DNA of 28,463 bases. It comes from an uncultured Clostridia bacterium. Its GTDB lineage: Bacteria > Bacillota > Clostridia > TANB77 > CAG-508. The notes below the pieces were generated by a model. That model was not told the origin of the DNA and ran no database searches. It saw nothing but the letters and a program-made list of their open reading frames with translations. Below, piece after piece: positions 1 to 5,928 of the stretch. Position 1 is the first letter of the stretch. The number at the start of each line of letters is the position of its first letter. The stretch covers positions 1 through 28,463 of the forward strand of contig CANQXC010000102.1 in the NCBI GenBank assembly GCA_947627785.1. Reading direction: 5' to 3'. Both the position numbers and the translations under genes were made by a program.

Positions 1-2
1 TA

Positions 3-1211
3 TTACCGTTTTCCATCTTTAACAATGAAAACACATGGTAAACCACCTTGTCCATATTCAGAATATTGATTTTCTATTTCATTTTCTACTTCTTTTGTCT
101 GTATCATTAATACTGTTGAAAAGTCGCTTATTACTAATCTTTTAGCTTCCACAGATGCGGATGCCCACTTATCTGTATCTGGTATATAACAAGCTGCTAC
201 ACGAAAAGCAAAATTATCCTCATAAAAGTCTATTGTTTCTACTCTTGTATCTAATCGTGCCTTTTCTAGATTTGTACTAAAGTTCCATGTTCCTTCTATA
301 GTGCCTATTTTGTTTACATTTATATCTAGTTTAAAATTGCTAGCTAAATCTGTTATTGTATCTACATTATATACATTGTATATTATGTACTGATTTCCTT
401 GTTTTTCTATCTTTTGTGATACTGTATTTATTCCAAAGTTTTGTAATTTATCGTTTGATTCTAGTATTTTGTATTGACTAGTTACTTTTCCTTCAAATAA
501 CGCTATAACTTGTTCTATCTTTTTATTGGCTTCTTCATATTTTGAATCTCCTTCTGTTGTATTTATGTCTGTTAAATATTCGCTATATGCATTTCTTGCT
601 AAATCTAATATGTTTTGTATTTCTTCTTCACTTAATCCTATTGCCTTTAATCTTTCATTTATATTTCTCATTATATTTGTTGCATCTTGCATGCTTGAAT
701 TTTTATATTTTTCATCTGACGTATCTATCTTAGCTACATATCGTGCTATTTTTAAGCTTTCTATCATATCTTCCTCAAATTCTGGATATGTATAGAACTC
801 TCCTGATAGTTTTTCTCCTTCTGCTATGTATTTTGTTATTAATATGTTTTCATCCATTGCTACTGTTTTTAATGTTAATTTTATGCCATTACTTTCTACT
901 GTTTGATTTATTTCTACTTCACTTGCTACATATTTATCTTCTTTTACAAATAAGTTTTTTATTGCACTATATATATTAGGCTTTCCTTGAATATGTGCAT
1001 ATAAGTTTCCTCCTAATACACCTACTATTATTAATGCTGAAAACGCCAGCACTGCTTGATTAAGACTTATTTTTATTGTTTTTCTTTCTGTTTTTTTCTT
1101 ATTTTCCAAATTTATTCCCCCTTCAAATTTTTCAAATATTTCATTTGCTTCTACTGATATTTTTTTATCCTCTTGCAATTTTGCTTTTATATACTTGTCT
1201 TTTTTATCCAA
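3..1211 (-). CDS. Membrane-bound anti-sigma factor, DUF4179-like
   Basis: A 402-aa protein with a cytoplasmic N-terminus of about 50 residues, one membrane segment at about residues 50-70 (core AFSALIIVGVLGG), and a large extracytoplasmic C-terminal part. This is the topology of anti-sigma factors that hold an ECF sigma at the membrane and release it after an envelope signal. The start is TTG (1209-1211), not ATG. It lies 9 nt after a strong AGGAGG and overlaps the last codons of the upstream sigma gene by 8 bp, so the two are translationally coupled. The pairing with the sigma gene is the main argument for function. The DUF4179 call is from the general look of the extracellular region and was not searched. 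The stop codon lies at the very edge of the window, so a third operon gene may lie beyond it. Confidence 0.75.
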   Translation of the reverse strand: MDKKDKYIKAKLQEDKKISVEANEIFEKFEGGINLENKKKTERKTIKISLNQAVLAFSALIIVGVLGGNLYAHIQGKPNIYSAIKNLFVKEDKYVASEVEINQTVESNGIKLTLKTVAMDENILITKYIAEGEKLSGEFYTYPEFEEDMIESLKIARYVAKIDTSDEKYKNSSMQDATNIMRNINERLKAIGLSEEEIQNILDLARNAYSEYLTDINTTEGDSKYEEANKKIEQVIALFEGKVTSQYKILESNDKLQNFGINTVSQKIEKQGNQYIIYNVYNVDTITDLASNFKLDINVNKIGTIEGTWNFSTNLEKARLDTRVETIDFYEDNFAFRVAACYIPDTDKWASASVEAKRLVISDFSTVLMIQTKEVENEIENQYSEYGQGGLPCVFIVKDGKR

Positions 1212-1725
1212 TTTTGTTCACCTCCTCTTGTTTTAATATTTCATATAGTTTCTCTCTTGCTCTTGATAATTTTGATTTTACTGTTCCTTCTGGAATATTT
1301 AATATTTTCGCTATGTTTTTTATTGAAATATCGTCATAATAATATAGTATTGTTACTGTTCTTAAATCACCGTCTACTAGACTAAGGGCTCTCTCTACGT
1401 CTATGCTGCTTTCATAATCACTCTTTTCCCCTTTATAATATATAATTTCTTTTTCTATTTTCCTATTGTTCATGCCATTTTTTTCAATTATATCGTAGCA
1501 TTTATTTATTGTAATTCTAATTAACCATGTTTTAAAATATTTTTCATGTTTCAATGTATTTATGTTTTTATATGTACAAATTAATGCTTCTTGGATTGCA
1601 TCGCATACATCTTCTTCGTTCTGTAAAATTGCTTTTGCTGTTTTATACATTTGTGTTTTATTTTGTTCTATTAATGTTACGAAAGCTTCAGAATCTCCTT
1701 TTTTTGCTTCATTTATAATAGACAT
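1204..1725 (-). CDS. ECF-type RNA polymerase sigma-70 factor
   Basis: 173 aa, the normal size for an ECF sigma factor with only regions 2 and 4. Region 2 is seen at about residues 10-75 (EDVCDAIQEALICTYKNI, then FKTWLIRITINKC). Region 4 is at about residues 110-165 and ends in a helix-turn-helix with IPEGTVKSKLSRAREKL, the typical recognition helix. The protein should direct RNA polymerase to a small regulon, probably an envelope or antimicrobial stress response, while restrained by the overlapping membrane anti-sigma factor. ATG is preceded by GGAGG with good spacing. Upstream there is a consensus housekeeping promoter; no clear ECF-type autoregulatory promoter was found. Which ECF group it belongs to cannot be decided by eye. 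Confidence 0.92.
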   Translation of the reverse strand: MSIINEAKKGDSEAFVTLIEQNKTQMYKTAKAILQNEEDVCDAIQEALICTYKNINTLKHEKYFKTWLIRITINKCYDIIEKNGMNNRKIEKEIIYYKGEKSDYESSIDVERALSLVDGDLRTVTILYYYDDISIKNIAKILNIPEGTVKSKLSRAREKLYEILKQEEVNKIG

Positions 1726-1772
1726 TTTTTACCTCCGTTCAACTAAAATCTCTAAAATTAGATATTTATTTT

Positions 1773-1801
1773 ATTATATTCTTAACTTTTGAGAATGTCA
1801 A
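1773..1801 (-). promoter_or_regulatory. Sigma-A promoter for the ECF sigma / anti-sigma operon
   Basis: On the minus strand TTGACA (1796-1801) and TATAAT (1773-1778) are separated by exactly 17 bp, matching the consensus at all 12 positions. The start codon of the sigma gene is about 48 bp downstream of the -10 box. Confidence 0.85.
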
Positions 1802-1879
1802 TTACTGTTTGCTAATATTTTGAACTTTTTTATATACTATTCTTATATTTTGGATAGAATAATTATTGGTGATTATACT

Positions 1880-2201
1880 ATGAAAACTATTAATGAAATT
1901 ATTCGTGATTTTAGAGAAGATCACGATTTATCTCAATTACAAGTTTCGCAATTTTTAAATATCCCGCGTTCTACTTATGGTCGTTATGAATCGCGGAAAC
2001 AGCAAACTCCCCATTGACATTATTTTGCAATTATGCAAATTTTATAAAATAACTCCAAATGATATTTTAGGATTTTCTAGTGATTTGCCAGCCACCGAAC
2101 TTTCTAAAATTTATAAGTTATATAATTATATCAATAAGGAAAATATTAATATAGATGAACTTATTAAATTTATTTCTTCATCTAAAAAAATATTTAATTA
2201 A
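1880..2201 (+). pseudogene. XRE-family helix-turn-helix regulator, frameshifted
   Basis: Two overlapping reading frames make one small Cro/C1-type regulator of 106 aa if a single C is removed from the CCCC run at 2009-2012. Frame 1 begins at ATG 1880 (GGTGAT upstream as a weak SD) and carries the HTH (SQLQVSQFLNIPRSTYGRYES), but stops at TGA 2015-2017. The second frame continues with PIDIILQLCKFYKITPNDILGF, the standard last part of the fold, then a short C-terminal tail. As written, the protein ends after 45 residues in the middle of the DNA-binding domain. It is divergent from the ECF operon and just upstream of the two-RNA locus; a regulatory link to either is unproven. Alternatives are a sequencing insertion or, less likely, +1 slippage on CCC-C. 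Confidence 0.75.
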
Positions 2202-2232
2202 CTGTTTCCTACACATTAGACAGTATTTTTTT
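2201..2232 (+). terminator. Weak terminator after the XRE gene
   Basis: ACTGT (2201-2205) can pair with ACAGT (2220-2224), with a possible inner CTA/TAG pairing, followed directly by a T-rich run. The stem is short, so this is tentative. Confidence 0.4.
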
Positions 2233-2300
2233 AGATTTGGTTCACATAAATTGTAAAAAATGTATTTTTTTATTACTTATTAAATAATAGTCATTTTGAT

Positions 2301-2329
2301 TTGACATATAACAAAATATGTGCTATTAT
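2301..2329 (+). promoter_or_regulatory. Promoter of the putative antitoxin RNA
   Basis: TTGACA (2301-2306), 17-bp spacer, TATTAT (2324-2329). No plus-strand ORF with an SD follows before the terminator at 2369-2413, so this strong promoter should make a short untranslated RNA starting near 2336. Confidence 0.8.
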
Positions 2330-2337
2330 ATTTTTAG

Positions 2338-2369
2338 CTAGCAAGCAAATCTAGTAATAGATATGAGCA
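2338..2369 (+). repeat. Direct repeat copy 1 (in antitoxin RNA)
   Basis: It contains CTAG then GCAAATC (2345-2351), and ATAGATATGAGCA (2357-2369). The same blocks recur in the same order at 2470-2497, where CTAG and CAAATC are contiguous and ATAGA carries one extra A. The 9-mer ATATGAGCA is exact in both copies (2361-2369 and 2489-2497). Confidence 0.8.
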
Positions 2370-2413
2370 AAAAAAGACTAGGAAGTCCGTAAAAACTTTT
2401 CCTAGTCTTTTTT
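2369..2413. terminator. Bidirectional terminator shared by toxin mRNA and antitoxin RNA
   Basis: A perfect 15-bp stem (2370-2384 with 2399-2413; core GACTAGGAA/TTCCTAGTC) around a 14-nt loop. It is flanked by A7 on the left and T6 on the right, so each strand reads as a hairpin followed by a U run. It sits between the ends of two convergent short transcripts. Confidence 0.9.
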
Positions 2414-2416
2414 ATG

Positions 2417-2485
2417 CTATTCGCTTAGTATTTTTATTATGTAGTAAATAAGTATAAGCTTTAGCACGTCTAGCAAATCGTTCAT
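2417..2485 (-). CDS. 22-aa hydrophobic peptide, putative type I toxin
   Basis: A 22-codon ORF starting at ATG 2483-2485 and ending at TAG. The peptide starts MNDLLDVLKLILI, continues with YYIIK and ends ILSE: an acidic N-terminus, a hydrophobic helix with a Lys in the middle, and a short polar end. This is the typical composition of membrane-acting type I toxins. Support for translation is an excellent SD (AGGAGGTG at 2496-2503, 10-12 nt upstream) and a consensus promoter at 2533-2561 giving a 5' UTR of about 41 nt. The stop codon is followed closely by the bidirectional terminator. The peptide is shorter than Fst (33 aa) and I do not see the Fst family motif. I recognise the locus architecture, not the peptide. 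Toxicity is inferred. Confidence 0.75.
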   Translation of the reverse strand: MNDLLDVLKLILIYYIIKILSE

Positions 2486-2497
2486 AGAATATGAGCA
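2470..2497 (-). repeat. Direct repeat copy 2 (toxin start region; antitoxin target)
   Basis: In the toxin mRNA this segment runs from the edge of the SD (2496-2497), across the ATG (2483-2485), into about codon 5. It is complementary to the 5' half of the antitoxin RNA through two blocks: 10 nt ending in CAAATC and 13-14 nt ending in ATATGAGCA. Pairing would block ribosome binding. Confidence 0.8.
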
Positions 2498-2507
2498 CCT
2501 CCTCCCT

Positions 2508-2526
2508 GCCACTTTGACAAGTAGGC
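2508..2526 (-). promoter_or_regulatory. 5' stem-loop of the toxin mRNA
   Basis: At the predicted 5' end of the minus-strand transcript, GCC(U)AC pairs with GUGGC around an 8-nt loop, leaving one bulged U. It ends a few bases before the GGAGG of the SD. A 5'-terminal helix next to the SD is also seen in the Fst mRNA, where it affects stability and translation. The role here is inferred by analogy. Confidence 0.5.
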
Positions 2527-2532
2527 TTTTTT

Positions 2533-2561
2533 AATATACTATAATATTAAATGTTTGTCAA
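2533..2561 (-). promoter_or_regulatory. Promoter of the putative toxin mRNA
   Basis: On the minus strand TTGACA (2556-2561), 17-bp spacer, TATATT (2533-2538). The expected start is near 2526-2527, giving an mRNA of about 160 nt ending at the shared terminator. Confidence 0.8.
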
Positions 2562-2625
2562 TAAGGTTTATGTTTTTTTAGTATTAATCTTTTACAAAAT
2601 TATAAAGATAATTTTTCAAATTTTA

Positions 2626-2654
2626 TTGTTTTATTTCTTTTTAAATGTTATAAT
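2626..2654 (+). promoter_or_regulatory. Promoter of the dnaD-like / dnaI-like operon
   Basis: TTGTTT (2626-2631), 17-bp spacer, TATAAT (2649-2654), followed by a GGGGAG SD and the ATG at 2682. Confidence 0.65.
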
Positions 2655-2681
2655 TAATATCCTAATAAGGGGAGAATTATT

Positions 2682-3647
2682 ATGAGGTTAGAATATAAGG
2701 ATAAGTCTATTTTATTTTCACATACTGAAATACCAGATATATTTTTTACAGAGTATTTGTCTTGTGCAAATGGCGATTATGTAAAAATCTATCTATGTTT
2801 AATTTTTTTATCTAAGTATGACAAAGATATTAAAATTAATGATTTATCTAAAAGGCTTAATATTCCTTTTAATGTTATTCAAGCCGGTCTTACTTTTTGG
2901 GAAGAAAATGGTGTTATTACCAAGAAGCCTAATGGATACATTTTAAATAATCTTCAAGAAATTGAACTTCATAAATCTTACACTCCAAACCTAACTTTAA
3001 CACCTGAAGCTATTCAGACTAATGCTAAGAATCAATATAGAGCTAAGGCTATTGAAAGTATTAATAATCTTTATTTTCAAGGCATTATGTCTCCTTCTTG
3101 GTATAGTGATATTGATTTATGGTTTAAAAAATACGAATTTGATGAGCAAGTTATGGTTGCCTTGTTTGATTATTGCTTTGGAAAATCTGCTTTGCATAAA
3201 AATTATGTTCAAACTGTTGCCGATGCTTGGTCTAAAAACAATATAAAAACATATAACGATTTAGAAAATTATTATCAAAAATATGATAATATGAATAAGA
3301 TTAAAAAGTCCATTGCTAAAAAACTTGGTAGATATACTGCTTTTACAGAGTTCGAAGATAATTATATTGAAAAATGGATTTTAGATTATAATTATAATTT
3401 GGATATCATAAATATTGCTTTAAAGAAAACTACTTCTAAAGCTAATCCTAATTTTGATTATTTAGATAAATTACTTACTGATTGGCATGATAGAAATTTA
3501 AAAACTACTACGCAAGTAGAAGAGTTTTTAGCTGATTTTAAAAATCAAAATAAAAATATTAGGGATTTACAAAAGAAAACTAATTATAATAATTATACTC
3601 AAAGAACTTATGATGACTTGAATAATTTATATGCAAACAAAACATAA
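2682..3647 (+). CDS. DnaD-like replication initiation protein
   Basis: 321 aa. The N-terminal third (about residues 1-105) looks like a winged-helix domain (IKINDLSKRLNIPFNVIQAG, then ENGVITKKPNGYIL). Two DnaD/DnaB_2-type repeats follow, at about 120-190 (YFQGIMSPSWYSDIDLWFKK) and 205-275 (GRYTAFTEFEDNYIEKWI, then KANPNFDYLDKLLTDWHD), each with the aromatic-rich helices typical of the domain. Such proteins help load the replicative helicase during primosome assembly. The next gene encodes a DnaI/DnaC-like ATPase 80 bp downstream on the same strand, which fits helicase loading. The SD is GGGGAG. The Lys/Asn-rich tail is poorly conserved in the family. Whether this is the main dnaD or a paralogue cannot be decided here. 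Confidence 0.85.
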   Translation: MRLEYKDKSILFSHTEIPDIFFTEYLSCANGDYVKIYLCLIFLSKYDKDIKINDLSKRLNIPFNVIQAGLTFWEENGVITKKPNGYILNNLQEIELHKSYTPNLTLTPEAIQTNAKNQYRAKAIESINNLYFQGIMSPSWYSDIDLWFKKYEFDEQVMVALFDYCFGKSALHKNYVQTVADAWSKNNIKTYNDLENYYQKYDNMNKIKKSIAKKLGRYTAFTEFEDNYIEKWILDYNYNLDIINIALKKTTSKANPNFDYLDKLLTDWHDRNLKTTTQVEEFLADFKNQNKNIRDLQKKTNYNNYTQRTYDDLNNLYANKT

Positions 3648-3727
3648 ATCATATTTTTATAATGCAACTAAAATTACCCCTGTGTTATATATTTGTAAAT
3701 GTATTGTTTTGTGGTACGGAGGTTTCT

Positions 3728-4723
3728 ATGAGTAATGCCGTTTTAAATGAACTATTAAAGGATTATGAAAAGAAGCAATTAAGAGCTATGCGCGATTTAG
3801 ATGAACGTAAAAAGGAATTATATATTAAATTTCCTCGTCTACAAGAAATTGAAGATGAACTTAATTCTTATGCTATACAAAGTGCTAAGTCTATCTTGTC
3901 ATCTAATTCTTCTAATGTTTTGAATGATTTGAATGATAAAATAAATATGTTAAAAAAACAACGTTGTGATATTTTAAAAAAAGACAAGAAAAATTCTGAT
4001 TATTTAACTCCTCATTATGAATGTCATAAATGTAATGATACTGGCTATGTGAAAGTTGATAATCAAACTATTATGTGTAGTTGTTTAAAACAAAAATTAT
4101 TTAATATACAGTATAATAAATGTAATATTGGAAATTTGGAAAAAGAAAATTTTAAAAAGTTTAATATTAATTTATATTCCGATGAAATAAATGAGAAAAA
4201 ATATAATGCGGATATTTCTCCTAGAGAAAATATTAAAAATATTTGTAAAGAAATTAAAAAGTTCATTAAAAATTTTGATGATCCTGATGAGAAGAATTTA
4301 CTGTTTTCTGGTGGAACTGGACTAGGTAAAACTTTCTTATCTAATTGTATTGTTGGAGAACTATTAGCTCAAGGGAAGACTGTTCTATATCAAACAGCTC
4401 CTGTTATGCTTGATACTTTAATTAGTGAATTGTTTAATAATTCTGGTGATAATTCTTTTTCTCAAAACTTATTAACCGTTGATTTATTAGTTATTGATGA
4501 TTTAGGTACTGAAACTATGAATAGCATGAAATTTACTGAACTATATGAGGTTATTAATACAAGACTTTTGAACCAGAATGGTAAGGTTACTAAAACCATT
4601 ATTTCAACTAATTTAGATTTACAAGGTTTATTTAATACTTATGATGAAAGAATTGTTTCACGTTTTGTAGGTCATTATAATATTTATAGATTTTTTGGAG
4701 ATGATATAAGGTTTAAAAAGTAA
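3728..4723 (+). CDS. DnaI/DnaC-like helicase-loader ATPase
   Basis: 331 aa from ATG 3728, which follows a GGAGG SD; an upstream in-frame ATG at 3662 has no SD and adds 22 unlikely hydrophobic residues. Residues 1-95 are charged and helical. A zinc-binding motif follows with C99, C102, C117 and C119, as in DnaI. The AAA+ domain has Walker A GGTGLGKT (195-202), Walker B LLVIDD (253-258), sensor 1 STN (293-295) and basic residues R308 and R312 near the C-terminus. It should load the replicative helicase together with a DnaD/DnaB partner; the DnaD-like gene directly upstream supports this. An IstB transposition ATPase is excluded by the Zn motif and the absence of a transposase. Confidence 0.88.
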   Translation: MSNAVLNELLKDYEKKQLRAMRDLDERKKELYIKFPRLQEIEDELNSYAIQSAKSILSSNSSNVLNDLNDKINMLKKQRCDILKKDKKNSDYLTPHYECHKCNDTGYVKVDNQTIMCSCLKQKLFNIQYNKCNIGNLEKENFKKFNINLYSDEINEKKYNADISPRENIKNICKEIKKFIKNFDDPDEKNLLFSGGTGLGKTFLSNCIVGELLAQGKTVLYQTAPVMLDTLISELFNNSGDNSFSQNLLTVDLLVIDDLGTETMNSMKFTELYEVINTRLLNQNGKVTKTIISTNLDLQGLFNTYDERIVSRFVGHYNIYRFFGDDIRFKK

Positions 4724-4741
4724 TTTACTAATATAAATTTC

Positions 4742-4770
4742 GCCAAATAGCGCTTGTATTTGGCTATTTT
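4742..4770 (+). terminator. Terminator after the dnaI-like gene
   Basis: GCCAAATA (4742-4749) pairs with TATTTGGC (4757-4764), 7-nt loop, followed by TATTTT. Confidence 0.75.
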
Positions 4771-4792
4771 AAAGTTATTATTAAGTATTTTA

Positions 4793-4830
4793 TACAAAAA
4801 TTCCAGTGATTTCTCACTGGAATTTTTGTA
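4793..4830. terminator. Strong hairpin between dnaI-like gene and rubrerythrin
   Basis: A perfect 17-bp stem (4793-4809 with 4814-4830) with a TTTC loop and A5/T5 arms. It lies 10 bp beyond the rubrerythrin stop and most likely ends the perR-rbr transcript; it can also act on plus-strand read-through. Confidence 0.85.
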
Positions 4831-4840
4831 ATTTATTATA

Positions 4841-5380
4841 TTAATAATTTTCTGCTTTTATTTCAAAATAAGCTTTTGGATGGCTACATACTGGGCAAAC
4901 TTCTGGTGCTGATTTTCCTATTACAATGTGTCCACAGTTTCTGCATTTCCAAATTCTATCTCCATCTTTTGAAAATACTAAACCATTTTCTACATTTTCT
5001 AATAGTTTTTTATATCTTTCTTCATGTTCTTTTTCTATTTTAGCAACTGCATCAAATAAGAAAGCGATTTTATCAAATCCTTCTTCTTTTGCTTCTTTTG
5101 CCATTCTTTCATACATATCTGTCCATTCAAAGTTTTCTCCATCTGCTGCTGCTTTTAAGTTTTCTTCTGTTGATGGTACCTCTCCACCATGTAATAGTTT
5201 GAACCATAATTTTGCATGTTCTTTTTCGTTATCTGCGGTTTCTTGGAATATTGCAGCTATTTGCTCATATCCTTCTTTTTTAGCTTTTGATGCAAAGTAT
5301 GTGTATTTGTTTCTTGCTTGTGATTCTCCTGCAAAAGCCTCCATTAAATTTTTTTCTGTTTTTGAACCTTTTAGTTCCAT
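4841..5380 (-). CDS. rbr: Rubrerythrin
   Basis: 179 aa, usual rubrerythrin length. The N-terminal ferritin-like four-helix domain carries the di-iron ligand motifs (FAGESQARNKY, DNEKEHAKLW, AVAKIEKEHEERY). The C-terminus is a rubredoxin-type FeS4 domain with CRNCG and CPVCSHPKAYF. The protein reduces hydrogen peroxide in the cytoplasm of anaerobes with electrons from NAD(P)H through rubredoxin-like partners. The SD is a full AGGAGG before ATG 5380. It lies 20 bp downstream of a PerR-like gene on the same strand, so it probably forms a peroxide-responsive operon under the operator at 5800-5820. Confidence 0.96.
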   Translation of the reverse strand: MELKGSKTEKNLMEAFAGESQARNKYTYFASKAKKEGYEQIAAIFQETADNEKEHAKLWFKLLHGGEVPSTEENLKAAADGENFEWTDMYERMAKEAKEEGFDKIAFLFDAVAKIEKEHEERYKKLLENVENGLVFSKDGDRIWKCRNCGHIVIGKSAPEVCPVCSHPKAYFEIKAENY

Positions 5381-5400
5381 AAGTTTACCTCCTTACAATT

Positions 5401-5784
5401 TTACTTTCCTAAGCATTTCTTACATATTCCCTGGACTATTATATAATTTGAAAATTCTTCTATATCAGTTTTTTCTGTTATGGCTTTTTTTAGTTTTTTG
5501 GGACTAAAATCATATTCAAAGTCATATACAGTATTACATTTTACACATATGGCATGATTGTGTGGCGTTTTTAAATAATCATACCTATCTGGTCCATTTT
5601 GCATAGAAATTTTTTCAATTATACCTTTTTCGCTCAAAAAATTTAGATTTCTATATACTGTTCCCTTACTTGCAGTTGAGCCCCTCTTTTTTATTTCATT
5701 GTATACTTCCTCTGCTGTTGGATGAGAGTAAGACTCTATTAGAAAATCTAGAATTTCTTGCCTTTGCTTAGAATTTTTTTCCAT
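5401..5784 (-). CDS. perR: PerR-type Fur-family peroxide regulator
   Basis: 127 aa. Winged helix at about residues 5-65 (HPTAEEVYNEIKKRG, TVYRNLNFLSEKG). The regulatory metal ligands typical of PerR are present: a His in SYSHPTAEE, the Asp in GPDRYD, both His in HNHAICVKC, and an Asp in the YDFEYD segment. The structural zinc site is CVKC plus CKKC. Retention of the Asp ligands favours PerR (Fe-catalysed His oxidation by peroxide) over Fur or Zur. It is slightly shorter than the B. subtilis protein, mainly at the N-terminus. It is followed by rubrerythrin and preceded by a palindrome that should be its own operator, so the operon is likely self-repressed and induced by peroxide. Confidence 0.88.
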   Translation of the reverse strand: MEKNSKQRQEILDFLIESYSHPTAEEVYNEIKKRGSTASKGTVYRNLNFLSEKGIIEKISMQNGPDRYDYLKTPHNHAICVKCNTVYDFEYDFSPKKLKKAITEKTDIEEFSNYIIVQGICKKCLGK

Positions 5785-5799
5785 GAATATTACCTTTCT

Positions 5800-5820
5800 A
5801 AATAGGAATTATTCCTATTT
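5800..5820. promoter_or_regulatory. Palindromic operator upstream of perR (PerR-box-like)
   Basis: A perfect 21-bp inverted repeat whose 7-1-7 core is TAGGAAT-T-ATTCCTA on the plus strand, centred on 5810. Only the inner AAT-N-ATT matches the Bacillus Per box, so the outer half-site differs. It lies between the -10 box at 5832-5837 and the start codon, where bound repressor would block transcription. Confidence 0.75.
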
Positions 5821-5831
5821 TTATTGTTCAT

Positions 5832-5860
5832 AATATATCATATATAAATTTTAGTGTCAA
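5832..5860 (-). promoter_or_regulatory. Promoter of perR-rbr
   Basis: Minus strand TTGACA (5855-5860), 17-bp spacer, TATATT (5832-5837). Confidence 0.8.
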
Positions 5861-5883
5861 TAGTTTTTTTAAATTTAAATAAT

Positions 5884-5916
5884 AAAAATTCTTTAGAATT
5901 TTTCTAAAGAATTTTT
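5884..5916 (-). terminator. Terminator of ileS
   Basis: A perfect 14-bp stem (5884-5897 with 5903-5916; TTCTTTAGA/TCTAAAGAA) with a 5-nt loop and A5/T5 flanks, 12 bp beyond the ileS stop. Confidence 0.8.
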
Positions 5917-5928
5917 ATTTATTTTTAC

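Larger units (their letters stand above)
2336..2413 (+). ncRNA. Putative type I antitoxin RNA (RNA II-like), ~78 nt
   Basis: The product expected from the promoter at 2301-2329 and the hairpin terminator at 2369-2413 is a short RNA. It runs head-on toward the 22-codon ORF on the opposite strand and overlaps only the 3' untranslated end of that transcript. Its 5' half (2338-2369) repeats, in the same orientation, the plus-strand sequence of the ORF's SD/start/early-codon region (2470-2497). The RNA can therefore pair in trans with the toxin mRNA both at the shared terminator and across its translation-initiation region. This arrangement matches RNA II of the pAD1 par locus. The boundaries are inferred from the promoter and terminator, not observed. 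Confidence 0.75.

Noticed and set aside
2336..2413. Plus-strand RNA read as a small protein gene
   Set aside because: The ATG at 2363-2365 (inside ATATGAGCA) gives no SD-supported ORF, and the sequence runs at once into the terminator.
3662..3727. N-terminal extension of the DnaI-like protein
   Set aside because: No SD before ATG 3662 and the extra residues are unlike DnaI; ATG 3728 has a proper GGAGG.
4926..5507. Plus-strand ORF of 193 codons across rubrerythrin
   Set aside because: It is the antisense shadow of rbr and perR; no SD, and both real genes have clear domains.
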